Positions 10,036 to 20,955 of a stretch of DNA of 64,000 nt are shown piece after piece. A program made the position numbers and the translations under genes. The notes under the pieces are model-generated. The model had not been told where the DNA came from and did not search any database. It saw only the letters and a program-made list of their open reading frames with translations. Within the stretch, counting starts at the first letter, position 1. Each line of letters starts with the position of its first letter. The stretch lies in assembly GCA_036426205.1 (NCBI GenBank), contig CM071568.1:119046245-119110244 (forward strand), given 5' to 3'. This stretch comes from Ascaphus truei (taxonomy: Eukaryota; Chordata; Amphibia; Anura; Ascaphidae).

Positions 10036-11821
10036 ACGTACGTCAGGTGATCATACGGCGTGACGTCACTCTACAGCACGGCTCATACCGATGCACGCTC
10101 CAGCTACACTGCTGTTACACTGTTGTGCAGGCTCCTGTCTCCCTTCCCTCTATGGGCAGCACGATCCAGCATTGAATACACCATAACAAAGCTAAGTGTA
10201 TCATTTCCATAGCCCTCCCTGGTAACATTATGCCAATATGCACCGAGAGGGGTCATTCAGGAGTTAAAGTGTCTCTATGTTTAACAGTCAGTCGCTACAC
10301 AGTTGTGACATATTGACACTCCTGTAAATGTGTGTGGCGCTGTAACTTGTTCACTGAGACTGCTGCAATATAAGTTTTACTTAGACCAACTATGAGTGGC
10401 ATTGGAGAACATCCTCCTGTTTACCTTCAGTATTGTGAAAGTTGTGGAAAAAAAACACAAGTCTGAGGATATGTTTTGCAGAATGACAAATAAGTTTATT
10501 GCAGTGTACGGTGCACACGCAGAGGAGAGTTTCAAAATAAAACTCCCCCAACGACATGATGGCATACAGGCCTTATTTATACACAAAATACTAAGCCCAC
10601 GCCCCCTATGCGAGGTTGCGTGTGCGTCACTACGTAAACAAAATATGAACATGAACAGATCGAGTTAATAACATTATTATGGGATGCATAAATTAAATGA
10701 AATGACTCAGCTAATATTCCTTATACAAGCCGTTGACCTTTTCTCTACATACAGAACTTCATGGGCCCCCCCCTCGGAATGCGAGAAAGTGCCTATCTGT
10801 CTCTTATTTTCATAACATTGGCACTTTCCTCTTCTGCTCAAGGTCTTGTGGCTTAAGTGAACCGCTCAATATCAATTGGAACTTCAGCAGAAAAAAATGT
10901 ATTTTAAACTAACGTCCATACCAACTTTCATACAGACAATAGATAATATCAGGCACCTAAGATGGATGCTGACTCAAAATGGTTGCTTAGATCCCAGTGC
11001 TGTTTATGTCAGACCTCCCCCCCTTACGTCATATTCTCACTTTGTCAGTATGTACACTCCCCGTGAGACTCTTACCAAGTGTTTCATTGTTAGGACTGTA
11101 ACACGTTAACTGACACTAGCAATTATTTGATATGTGTTGTGATCTTACCACATCACCACTTATACATTTCTTTTCATACAAAAGCAAATGTTTATGAAGT
11201 TTTCTGTACATGAGGCTATAACTTGATATGGTCGGTGAACCATTCCTCAGGGCTATATACATGCACACTTTGTGCTAGCCCTTCCCAGGATCCTACATCT
11301 TTGCTAGTTGTTTTCTCCATTTCATCATGTTGACTATACAGATTGATTTGTGAGTGTTTGTATTGTGATTTCACGCTCATTTTTGATCTACATCATCACA
11401 CTATATTAGACAGGCTAATTACTACAGCCAGCCCGTTTGGTAGCTCACTATTACCTCTATGGTATTCATCTCCTCCAGATTTAGTATCGGCAGCCTTACA
11501 CATCTATAGCCTGCCGTATTTTTAGATAAAAGTGCTGCCTTACTGTAGGTCAGCCCTTTGTTCTGTAGGAATTGATCCATGAACATTGTGGCTATTATAC
11601 TAATGTGATTTGATGTAGTGATTCACATAGCCTTCTTCCTTATCTTACTCAATAAGGAAGATCATTTGTATGTTATTAGGGGGTGGCCCTGGACTTTTGT
11701 ACCACACCCCTCTGTACAACTACTATTATACTATTGATTAAAATGATTTTAATATATTACATCATTAATATTAGATCTATCTGAGTGCATTCAAGGGGGA
11801 ATCTTTTCTTTGTCTGTTTGC
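10036..11821. repeat. Right inverted arm of the PLE
   Basis: Mirror image of 8155-9340. It is longer only because a solo LTR (10434-11047) with a GTAT duplication sits within it. The left arm supplies the empty-site sequence TTCAGTATGTACACTCC, which shows that the LTR came after the arms had been formed. Confidence 0.9.
10434..11047 (-). mobile_element. 614-bp solo retroviral-type LTR, antisense
   Basis: The segment reads TGTGAAAG...TTTGTCA on the plus strand, so TG...CA on either strand, flanked by GTAT at 10430-10433 and 11048-11051. The minus strand carries a TATA box (TATAAATAAGG, near 10575) and, about 75 bases further, AATAAACTTATTTG (near 10495), giving a U3-R-U5 layout in antisense. 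The 4-bp duplication fits an ERV1-like integrase. The paralogous left PLE arm gives the empty site, which makes the boundaries firm. No coding sequence. Confidence 0.88.
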
Positions 11822-11836
11822 GATATCACTCCCAAT

Positions 11837-13470
11837 CCTGGTCCCTGCCTTATTCCTACATGCACTTGTCCTCGCCTGCCAATTGCAACCTCTACTCATT
11901 CTGGTGTCAACCCCTCCAACCTCATACCCATCCCCTGCCACCCTCCCTCCTCTCTCCCTTTCTCCTGTGCCCTTTGGAATACTCGCTCCCTTTCTAACAA
12001 GTTCCTCTCTGTACATGACTTTTCTCTCTCTCACTCTCTGCTCCTTTTTGCTATAACTGAGACCTGGCTCACTCAGTCTGACACTGCTCTGGAAGCTGCC
12101 CTTTCCTATATTGGCCTTTCCTTCTCCCACACTCTGCACACTGATGGCAGGGGTGGAGGCGTGGGGCTCCTGCTCTCCTCTCTCTGCCGTTAACGAACCC
12201 TTCCTATTCCTCCATCTCTTCCTTTTCCCTCCTTTGAGGCTCACCCTGTCCAGGTCTTCTCTCCTCTCCCTGTCCATGTGGCGGTCATCTATCGCCCACC
12301 TTCCTCTACTCATCCCCCTTCTGCCTTTCTCTCTCACTTTGAATCCTGGCTCTCTTTCTTTCTCTCCTCAGACTCCCCTGTTCTTCTCCTTGGGGACTTC
12401 AATTGCCACATTGATGACCCCTCTCTCCCTTGGGCTTCCCGCTTTCTTTCTCTAACCTCTTCTTTTGGCCTTCAACAGTGGACTGCAGCCAGCACCCACA
12501 AGCATGGCCACTACTTAGACCTGGTTTTCACTAAAAACTTCTCTCTCTCCGATTTCTCCATTTCCCCTTTTCCTCTCTCTGACCATCATCTCATCTCATT
12601 CTCTCTATCTCGCTTCTCCCCTTTTCCACCTCCATCTACCCCCCGGTTCTGCAGAAACCTGTGCTCTATTCACCTACCTGACTTTGAGTCCACTTTACGC
12701 TTCTTCCTCTCCTCTCTCAGCTCTGCTACAGACCCTGGCAACCTGGTCAGGAACTACAATTCTGTCTTGTCCTGCTCTCTTGATCTACATGCCCCGCTTT
12801 CTCTCTGCCGCCCTCGCCCTTCTAACCCTAGACCCTGGCTAAATTCCCACACGCGCATGCTGCGTTCCTCCACTCATTCCTCTGAACGCCCCTGGAGGAA
12901 ATCTTATACTCTCGCAGACTTCCTTCACTACAAATTTATGCTATCCTGTTTCAACTCTGCCCTCTCGCAAACTAAACAAGCCTACTTTTCTTCACTAATC
13001 AACATGCACAAGTCTAACCCACGCCGACTGTTCTCTGTCTTTGATACTCTACTCAAACCACCCTCAGCTGCCTCTCTTTCCTCCATCTCCACTCAGGACT
13101 TTGCTGACTATTTTAAGGAAAAGGTGGAATCCATACATCAGAACATCCCCTCTGTTTCTTCCTCCCATCCTGCACCTCTTCCTAACTCTCCTCCTGCCTT
13201 CCTTGACTCTTTTTCCACTGTCTTAGAGGAGGATGTGTCGCTGTTGATCGCCTCTTCTTCCTCTACCACTTGCCCTCTTGACCCCATTCCCTCCCATCTC
13301 ATAAAACCTCTTGCTCTTACTATAATCCCTATGCTCACACACATTTTTAACTCCTCCCTCTGCTCTGGAACCTTTCCATCCTCCTTCAAACATGCAACAG
13401 TCATACCATTACTCAAAAACAGCAAGCTTGACCCTACCTGTCTTTCTAACTATCGACCTGTCTCCCTCCT
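11837..13470 (+). pseudogene. L2 ORF2, endonuclease and RT N-terminus
   Basis: Endonuclease-type LINE protein. Seen in one frame: PNPGP, ALWNTRSLSNK, ITETWL (catalytic Glu), RGGGVGLL, AVIYRPP, LLGDFNCH (Asp and Asn), YLDLVFT and LSDHHLI (Asp-His pair), which is the full set of APE motifs. A single TAA at 12191 breaks it. The linker and RT start follow ([40 protein letters not shown]). The reading is cut in mid-RT at 13470 by the Gypsy insertion. Confidence 0.88.
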
Positions 13471-13620
13471 TGTGAGGACTCGAAGGTCATGTCGGTCGCA
13501 GCGTGACCTCCCCTCACCTCTGTCTGCTCCCGCAGCTGTGCGGCTCCCTCCTCGCCCAGCCTCCCTGCTGAGGGGACATCCCTGTCCTCCCCGTCGGGCT
13601 GCTGCTTCCCCGCATCCATG

Positions 13621-14515
13621 GCATACCCACGTCCATCGTATCGGATCGTAGCTCTCAGTTTGTTTCCAGATTCTGGAGATCCTTCACAAGAAGACTGGGC
13701 ATTGCTTCCTCCTTCGCTTCGGGTTATCACCCTCAGTCTAATGGACAGACCGAGATGGTCAATCAATCTCTCGAGAAGTATTTAAGGTGCTTCGTCTCTG
13801 ACTCCCAGGATGACTGGACGGAATTGCTTTCCTGGGCTGAGTATGCCTTTAATTCCACCTGGAATGAATCCACTGGTGAGACACCTTTCTTTATTAATTA
13901 CGGCTATCACCCGGCTTGCCTACCTATTTCCAAGATCTCTTCTGGAGTTCCAGTTGTGGATGAACACATCTCCCTCCTACAGGACTCTTGGGCCAGAATT
14001 CAATCTGCACTTCAAAGGGCCTCCCTGTCTTCTAAAGTCCAGGCTGACCGCCGTCGCCAACCTGCACCCAACTACAAACCAGGGGACAAGGTTTGGTTGT
14101 CTACTTGAAATATCCGCCTCAAAACCCCTTCCCCCAAATTGGCTCCTAAGTTTCTGGGGCCATTTCCTATCATGGAGCAGGTTTACCCGGTGGCTTTCCG
14201 TCTTCAACTACCCCCAAGCATGCGAATTTCTAATGTTTTCCATACTTCACTTCTCAAAACATTAATCTCTAGTCCTCTGTTCCCAGACCACACTCTTAAA
14301 GCAGATCCTGTGATCATACAGGGCAACGAAGAGTACGAGGTCCAGACCATACTAGATTCCCATCTCTCCAGAGGGAAAGTCCATTTCTTGGTTCATTGGA
14401 AGGGTTTAGGATCCGAGGAGAGGTCTTGGGTACCTCTTAACGACATCCACGCACCAGGACTTCTTAAATGCTTCCGGAAAAAGTTTACATCCAAGCCATG
14501 GAAAGGATCGTCCTG
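13621..14515 (+). pseudogene. int: Chromovirus integrase C-terminal half and chromodomain
   Basis: The sequence enters integrase at the second catalytic Asp (SDRSSQFVS, near 13640) and has HPQSNGQTEMVNQSL with the third acidic residue as Glu. It continues through WAEYAFNST, GDKVWLST, LAPKFLGPFPI (GPY/F-like) and RISNVFHTSLLK. A TGA at 14106 interrupts. A chromodomain follows at about 14310-14480 (EEYEVQTILDS, FLVHWKGLG, SWVPLND, LLKCFRKKF). Chromodomains in such integrases guide insertion to modified histones. The first catalytic Asp and zinc domain are deleted. Confidence 0.9.
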
Positions 14516-14540
14516 AGGCCGACCCTGAAGGGGGGGGTAC

Positions 14541-15340
14541 TGTGAGGACTCGGGGGTCACGTCGGTTGCAGCGTGACCTCCCCTCACATTTGTCTGCTCC
14601 CGCGGCTGTGCAGCTCCCTCCTCACCCGGCCTCCCTGCTGAGGGGACTTCCCCGTCCTCCCCGTCGGGCTGCTGCTGCCCCACGCGGGGCTGGTGCTCGG
14701 CTGACTGCCGTTGCTTCTGCGCACGCATCCCCTGCTGTTACGGAACACATTCCAGCACCAGCTAATTTATTCACTGCTCTTGCAGTGAAGCCATACCTCC
14801 CTCCAACACGCTGGTTAATAGTTAACTCTTAACCTTATCACCTGGCAGCATATTATGGAAACCAATCCCGGACTGCTCCTAGGGCTTCTCCGGGCCTGCC
14901 TATGTTAACGATTGGTCAGCCACAGCACTTAATGCCTGTTCTGCCTCTCTCACATCGCTCTACATAGTCTCTGCTACAGACGACTATTCTGGCTCTCCCT
15001 TTGTCTTCGTGCATTCAGGTTACGACCCGGCTTGGCGGACAAGCTTACCTGGCTCTTGATCCCGGCTCCCTCTTGACCCTGCATCTTCTTCCATCCCTCA
15101 ACCTCAGCTTGGACCACGACCTTACGGATCTCACTCTCTCCCCGATCTTTGGCTAACGGCAACCACTTCGCTCCTTCAGTACCGGTACCGGCAAGTATTG
15201 CTACACCTGTTCACACCTGGCCTGGAAACGCCAAAACACCACACTCCGGACACGCTCCTTCTGCTGCGGGTGTGTACACTTATACGTCCCCACCTCAGTA
15301 TAAGGGACGAGCCTGGTCTGCGGGCAGCACCGACGTAACA
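14541..15340 (+). repeat. 3' LTR of chromovirus
   Basis: 800 bp, TGTGAGGACTCGGGGG to CCGACGTAACA, following AAGGGGGGGGTAC. Its first 140 bases match 13471-13610. A related, more diverged LTR lies at 34300-35071. Confidence 0.9.
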
Positions 15341-15345
15341 CTCCT

Positions 15346-16570
15346 GCCTTTTGCCTCTAAACTCCGTGAACGTCTTGTATTCTCTCGCTTGCTCCACTTT
15401 CTCAACACCAATTCTCGCCTAGACCCTCTACAATCTGGCTCACTCCACGGAAACAGCCCTCACTAAAATAACTGATGACCTCCATGCTGCCAAAGACAGA
15501 GGTCATTACACTCTGCTCATATTACTCGACCTCTCTGCAGCATTTGACACCGTGGACCAACCTCTTCTCCATCACATTCTCCATACTCTTGGTATTCGGA
15601 ACAAAGATCTATCCTGGATCTCATCCTACCTCTCCCATCGTACTTTCAGTGTCTCTTCTGCTAACACCTCCTCCTCTATTGATCTCTCTGTGGGGGTGCC
15701 CCAGGGCTCTGTCCTGGGACCTCTTCTCTTTTCTCTGTACACACTCTGTCTAGGTGACCTAATAACATATTTTGGGTTTAATTATCACCTCTATGCTGAC
15801 GACACAAAAATATACTTTTCAACACCCGACCTTACACCTGCTGTACAAACCAAAGTTTCTGAATGTCTCTCTGTTATATCATCCTGGATGTCCCTCCGCC
15901 GCCTTAAACTCAACATGGCTAAAACAGAGCTCCTCATACTTCCTCCCAAACCTGGCCCTACTACCTCCTTCCACATTAATGTTGGAACTATGATCATTCA
16001 CCCAGTAGCATTTTCCTCCGCAATATAACAAAGATACGCCCTTTCCTCTGTTGCTCGACTGCTAAAACTCTGAAACAGGCCCTCATTCTCTCCCATCTTG
16101 ATTACTGTAACCTCCTGCTGTCCGACCTTCCTGCCTCTCACCTGTCTCCCCTACAATCTATCCTAAACATTGCTGCCAGAATCACTCTACTCTTTCCTAG
16201 ATCAGTCTCAGCATCTCCACTCATGAAATCCCTCTCCTGGCTTCCGATCAAATCCCGCATCTTACACTCCATTCTTCACCTCACTTTTAAAGCTTTACAC
16301 TCTTCTGCCCCTCCTTACATCTCAGCCCTAATTTCTCGTTATGCACTATCTTTATGCGTTCTTCTTCATATACTACTCGTTATGCGTTCTTCTCAAGAAT
16401 GTCTTCTTTCTACCCCCTTTGTATCTAAAGCCCTCTCCCGCCTTATACCTTTTTCACTGACTGCCCCACACCTCTGGAATGCCCTTCCCCTCAGTACACG
16501 ACTAGAACCCTCTCTATCCACCTTTAAGACCCACCTTAAGACACACCTGCTTAAAGAAGCATATGAATAG
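15346..16570 (+). pseudogene. L2 ORF2, RT catalytic part and C-terminus
   Basis: Continues L2 copy A after the Gypsy insertion. Seen: [53 protein letters not shown], the catalytic [13 protein letters not shown], and [13 protein letters not shown]. The C-terminal region follows with LSHLDYCNLLLS, LPIKSRILHSI and the FKTHLKTHLL end. Frameshifts occur near 15440 and 16010, the latter with a deletion of about 90 bases relative to copy B (28190-28280). The 3' UTR runs to about 16880 with a short tandem-repeat tail. Confidence 0.88.
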
Positions 16571-16918
16571 CACTGTGGATATTCTGAACACATGATACAT
16601 ATAGCTTGGCCCCCTGCAGATGCACTGACCAGAACTCCCTCCTACTGTCTCTGTACGTTCTCCCTACCTACCAATTAGACTGTAAGCTCATCAGGGCAGG
16701 GACTATTCTTCCTTAATGTTACTTTTATGTCTAAAGCACTTATTCCCATGATCTTTTATTTATATTATCTGTTATTTATTTGATTCCAACATGTATTACT
16801 ACTGTGAAGCACTATGTACATTAATGGTGCTATATAAATAAAGACATACAACACAATACAATACAATACAATACAATATAACTTGAATTACAGTTAATAA
16901 ATGTGGATATTTTAATTT

Positions 16919-17440
16919 TTCTTTTAGGTTTTAAAAATTGGATGCTGGCAATCGGAATGGCATATTGACAAATAACATAGTGGCCGCACTTGAAGAAACC
17001 CTTGGGTATATTGTAGATACGCTGTTGGCGATGTGAGTTGAACAAACTAAGTGATAGAAAACCCACCAATGACTTGGCTTTCTTGAAGACGAATTTCGGT
17101 CCATCATTGACAATATTTTGTAGATCCATGTCTAAATTTAAAGTATCCCAATGCTTATAGATGACATTTCTAATTGAGTCTGCTTGTTTGCATTGCTGTG
17201 TAATAAAAAAGGGTACTCTAATGTCCATTCTCTTATTTGATGGGATATTATCCCTCCCACGTTTTGGATTAGATTTATCACTCCTGGGGAGAAGATCCAC
17301 CTGATTAAGTGATCTTACCACATCAAGAGACTCCATAATGTGTACTTGATCATAACCCCTCATTAAGAATCTGTGGACCAAGTCCATAACCTGTGTCTCA
17401 AAAGACTCCTCAGTAGAACAGAGTCTTTTCAGTATTTTGC
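16919..17440 (-). pseudogene. PLE reverse transcriptase, palm-thumb fragment
   Basis: The minus-strand frame carries VHRFLMRGYDQ, SDKSNPKRGR, IRVPFFITQQC, the strongly diagnostic IRNVIYKHWDTLNLD, and PKFVFKKAKSLVGFL. This is the C-terminal RT/thumb region of a Penelope-like element, without the palm before it or the GIY-YIG domain after it. Neighbouring sequence to 17587 is non-coding and contains the target site used by the next PLE. Confidence 0.85.
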
Positions 17441-17601
17441 ATAAGCAAAAATATATTTATTTTTGTTGACAAACATGTTTCATATTATCTGAACTGTTCA
17501 TTTAAGAGGTTACTATAAGACTATCCCTTGACCCCGCTGAACTTAAAGATTCATGCACCGGGTATATAATCCTAACATTAACTAGTCATATTTTAACACA
17601 T

Positions 17602-19244
17602 TGAGAAACAACAGGAAAGGGATAGGGAGTGATCACAGAATCATACTAATTGAGTAATTATATAAATGAATAAATCAGGTAATCAAATTGTGGGTGCAAA
17701 CTGTGAACTGACAAGTGAATCAGAAAAAGGGGGGAAGGGAAACACAAAATGATTGTGCCCCTAAAAGAATTCACTATACTGCACACCACTAAATGTAAAA
17801 AATAACTTTTAATAAATTTACTTAAAACATATATTACCAAAGACTTGTGTAACGTGAATTAAAAATGAATTTAATAAGCAATATAAAGCATCTATGTCAT
17901 CTAGTATATATGATTATGCTATCCCAATTAACCAGCTAATGATGGTGGGATATAGAAGGCATAAGATGCTGTGAGTCAGGGTGTTAACCCCTCTGGATCA
18001 GCTGTTAGATCAGTTGGTGAACATATAGAGGTCAGCGAGACAAGGTAAATAGTAATGGATGAATATCCAATCCTCCTAGTATGATCATATCATTGAACAC
18101 CTCAGTGGTTTCTTGTCAGTTTGGTGAGGTGCATGTACTGTGAGTGAAGACACTAGCACTCACAGCAACAGTGATAGTGAGTTCACAGCATATACTCAGT
18201 GAAGACACATTAAACACATAGGTAGGAGGAGTAGCAACTGAGCTCACTGACTATAAATACTGGACTGAAATAGCCAAGTACTAAGATCTGTACACACTGA
18301 ACCAGGAAACTACAAACACTACATTAAAACAGCTCCAAGTAGGAGACTGACAACATTGCACGTCCAACGCGCGTTTCCCTCCAGTAAAGGAGCTTCTTCA
18401 GGGACAAAATTTACTGGGGGGAGAGGACTGAGCCCTTATATACCCTGCTAGTACCATGATTACAAAATCGATTGCAATCAGCTGTTGCGCATGCGCACTG
18501 TGCGCGCGCCCACAACAGCACAATAAACTAACCAAAGTATACTAAACATAGATAGTAGTATGATCTTGTGCCTAGTACCTCAATCATGCCACTATTATAA
18601 GCTTTCCGGTCGTTTGCTGAGCTAAACAGGCGACTGTACCATTGCGACGCGTATACCGGGTACTGCGCATGCGCGGGGACTTAGAAAATATTTCTATTAT
18701 AGCCCAACTGCGTTGCGCATGCGCGAACTGGTCGCAAAGACGTCCAGTGCGCAGAAGCGGGCTGATAGTCACAAATAGCCACACTACTACTAGTATGAAG
18801 CCTCCAAACCACATGTAGCAGCAAAATTGAAGATACTGGCCATAGAAAAGGGCAAAAAGGGTACTAGTCCTATCATAGCATAGTGATTACATGCCAGTTG
18901 CACATATTGGATGGTAAAGGTCCCCCTCAAATATATGATGCTGAGCAATGTGTCATAAAATATGCATATATCATATAATTATTTTGTAAGAATATATAAT
19001 TAATATCTTGCATGTATACATATATGTTTTCCTTTTATTTCAGACATTTATTTCAGACATTTTGGTCCATCACTGCATTTTTTATGACACATTGCTCAGC
19101 ATCATATACACGTTACACAAGTCTTTGGTAATATATGTTTTAAGTAAATTTATTAAAAGTTATTTTTTACATTTAGTGGTGTGCAGTTTAGTGAATTCTT
19201 TTAGGGGCACAATCATTTTGTGTTTCCCTTCCCCCCTTTTTCTG
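17602..19244. mobile_element. Compact non-autonomous PLE with inverted termini
   Basis: It is flanked by perfect 14-bp copies of ATATTTTAACACAT (17588-17601 and 19245-19258). A purine-rich tail (17602-17716) is followed by a 138-bp arm (17717-17855) whose complement closes the element (19108-19244). It therefore shows the same one-sided tail plus inverted arms as the PLE at 8021. No coding sequence is left. A hammerhead motif on the minus strand lies at 18362-18406. The piece at 39521-40352 is from the same family. Confidence 0.85.
18362..18406 (-). ncRNA. Hammerhead ribozyme of PLE
   Basis: Minus strand: CUGAAGA box at 18401-18395, stem II GCUCC-UUUACU-GGAG(G), then GAAA (18377-18374) and CGCGCGUUGGAC. 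Both conserved boxes and a closed stem II are intact. Orientation and setting fit PLE terminal-repeat ribozymes, which self-cleave the element RNA. Confidence 0.75.
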
Positions 19245-19419
19245 ATATTTTAACACATAATTAACGTACGCGGTGACACTATTAGGTCAATAAGGTAGAC
19301 ACTAAAAAAAGTAAAAAAATTAGGTTTTCTTAAAGACCACGGGAGCCCTATCCAAAGTAATAATATCTCAGCTCCATTGACTCCATGCTTAAAACATATG
19401 TTCCATAATGGCTTTTATT

Positions 19420-19755
19420 TTCTAAGTGGCGTCTCGCCGCTCATTGCCAGCGTCTCCTCACCTTCTTGCCAACTTTTTGAGGCGGGACGATTTGGAGAAG
19501 AAATTTCAATTCTAAAGTGGTGATCAGCCGCGATTTGCTGATCGGGGCTTATAGAATTGAGCGTGTTTGAAAAACTGATGATAAGTGCCTTAAAGTGGCT
19601 GATCGCCGCGCGTCTGCTGGTTTTTTTTTTCCGGCAAAAAACCCCGCAGATTTTTGCTCTTATCGCCAGCTTCTTGGATCTTACTGAATCGCTGTAGGCT
19701 TTTTTGGCACGAAGCTGGCGATAAGTGGCTTATCGCTGCTTACTGCATGAGGCCC
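19420..19755. mobile_element. PIF/Harbinger-like MITE, right end
   Basis: It ends in GCTTACTGCATGAGGCCC followed by TAA (19756-19758). This is the exact complement of the terminus at 43387, which is linked to a Harbinger-type gene. Internal blocks recur (AAGTGGC, ATCGCCGC, CTTATCGC). I cannot find the left terminus, so the copy may be truncated near 19420. Confidence 0.6.
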
Positions 19756-19758
19756 TAA

Positions 19759-20765
19759 CTCTGCAATACTGTAGGATGTGACTTAAAGAAGTTCACAGCA
19801 GCACCAATACTTAAGTTACTGTACCTAAAAAACATTAGGGAAGAGAAGAACTATGTAAAAACTCCTTTTTCAAACATGACATTTAAAAAGAAGTCCATTT
19901 CAATCATGACATCTTTTTGACAATCAGTGGTCCACAGCAGCTGACATTGAATAGCAATGAATGAATGAAAATAACTTTGAGTCAGAGCTGGACTCTGCAA
20001 TCAGTTTAAAACATCTACACCATTCCAACCAAAATACTATTAATACTTGTGTCAACACAATGAGTGAACTTCATAGTGTGAATGCATTTGAACAGTTTAA
20101 GAAATGGAATGAAGAATTTCCTCAGGGACATACTTTTCTTTTTCTCTCAGAGACTCTTCATTACACTGGCATTGTGATACTTTTCTTTTATTTGTGTAAA
20201 GATTAAATTGCACATCCCTCACAGTGCTTTTTCTGCTCCAACTGTCATAGGTCAATGACCTTCATGGAAGTGAGATAATAGATACACCGTCTGTTATTTG
20301 GGTTGGCGCTGTTCTTCCACAGTCCAGTACTTTTCTATTGTTGAATTTTGAAAGTAATTAAAAAAACTTGATAAAGGAGTCCTGATTTTAATATTTCATA
20401 CAAGTGTTTAAGCCATTGCCATTCATTAATTATATATTTTAATTGTAAATTGAATGCTACACAAATGAATAAGCACAAAAAAAGACATAACTTATTAACC
20501 AAATTTTGCAAGATGGCATTGTTTCTTTTATTCCCTGTTTGCTTTGCATGACTTTGCTGCATTTTAGCTACCAAAGAAAGCTACTGTAGTCCATACTGTA
20601 AGTGACAGCATTAAAGTGAGCAAATTAATCATTTTAACATTGTGCATTGGTTTAACCAAATCTGACCCTGCACTAACATGCCAAAATGTTTTAAACAGGC
20701 ACACAATGTAACTGTAAATATCATGGCTATATTTTAGAAAAATTAATAATATCCAGTCTATAAAA
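19759..20765. other. Unassigned AT-rich interval
   Basis: No recognisable domain, repeat or RNA gene. The open frame at 19961-20206 is short, has no motif and is probably chance. Confidence 0.4.
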
Positions 20766-20955
20766 TGTTTTATTATTATTATTTATTTATTTATGGAGCG
20801 CCAACATATTCCACAGCGCGGTACAATGGAGTACAGGATTATTTATTTCATTAAAATAAACAGTTGCATACAGGTGAGGAGAAAGATGCACAAACATATG
20901 CCAAGAGGTAGTGAAGGCCCTGCTCATGAGAGCTTACGATCTAGAGGAAAGGTTC
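20766..20955 (-). repeat. SINE-like copy with L2-type 3' end
   Basis: On the minus strand it contains GATCGTAAGCTCTCATGAGC and ends with ATGTTGGCGCTCCATAAATAA before a TAA-rich tail (about 20768-20790). That ending is typical of L2-mobilised LINE/SINE 3' ends. No pol III promoter boxes could be confirmed. Confidence 0.6.

Larger units (their letters stand above)
8021..11821 (+). mobile_element. Penelope-like element with long inverted arms, inserted in L2
   Basis: It is flanked by GATATCTCTCCCAAT (8006-8020) and GATATCACTCCCAAT (11822-11836), a 15-bp target duplication with one mismatch that restores the L2 GDISPNPGP reading. Inside, a purine-rich tail (8021-8154) precedes a left arm (8155-9340) that is the reverse complement of the right arm (10036-11821, minus a 618-bp solo LTR insertion). 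The 700 bp between the arms encode a piece of PLE RT. One tail outside a pair of inverted terminal repeats is a known PLE layout. The endonuclease and most of the RT are deleted. Confidence 0.88.
13471..15340 (+). mobile_element. Internally deleted chromodomain Gypsy element in L2
   Basis: It is flanked by perfect CTCCT copies (13466-13470 and 15341-15345). The empty site is known from L2 copy B (27490-27510). A partial 5' LTR (13471 to about 13610), the integrase 3' half with chromodomain, a G-rich polypurine tract and a complete 800-bp 3' LTR (14541-15340, TGTGAGGACTCG...GACGTAACA) remain. Everything from within the 5' LTR to mid-integrase is absent. Vertebrate chromodomain Gypsy elements (chromoviruses) are the matching group. 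Confidence 0.92.
7800..16880 (+). mobile_element. L2-type LINE, copy A, split by two later insertions
   Basis: The element runs in three pieces: about 7800-8020, 11837-13470 and 15346-16880. It has an apurinic-type endonuclease followed by RT and ends with TATAAATAAAGACATACA followed by an ACAAT-rich tail. The pieces read through cleanly when the PLE at 8021-11821 (15-bp duplication) and the Gypsy element at 13471-15340 (5-bp duplication) are removed. The tail, the AATAAA, and the RT sequence fit the L2 branch of CR1-like LINEs. The protein frame has stops and frameshifts. Confidence 0.88.

Noticed and set aside
11777..12337. 186-codon arginine-rich frame on the minus strand
   Set aside because: It is the antisense shadow of the pyrimidine-rich L2 endonuclease frame, with no motif.
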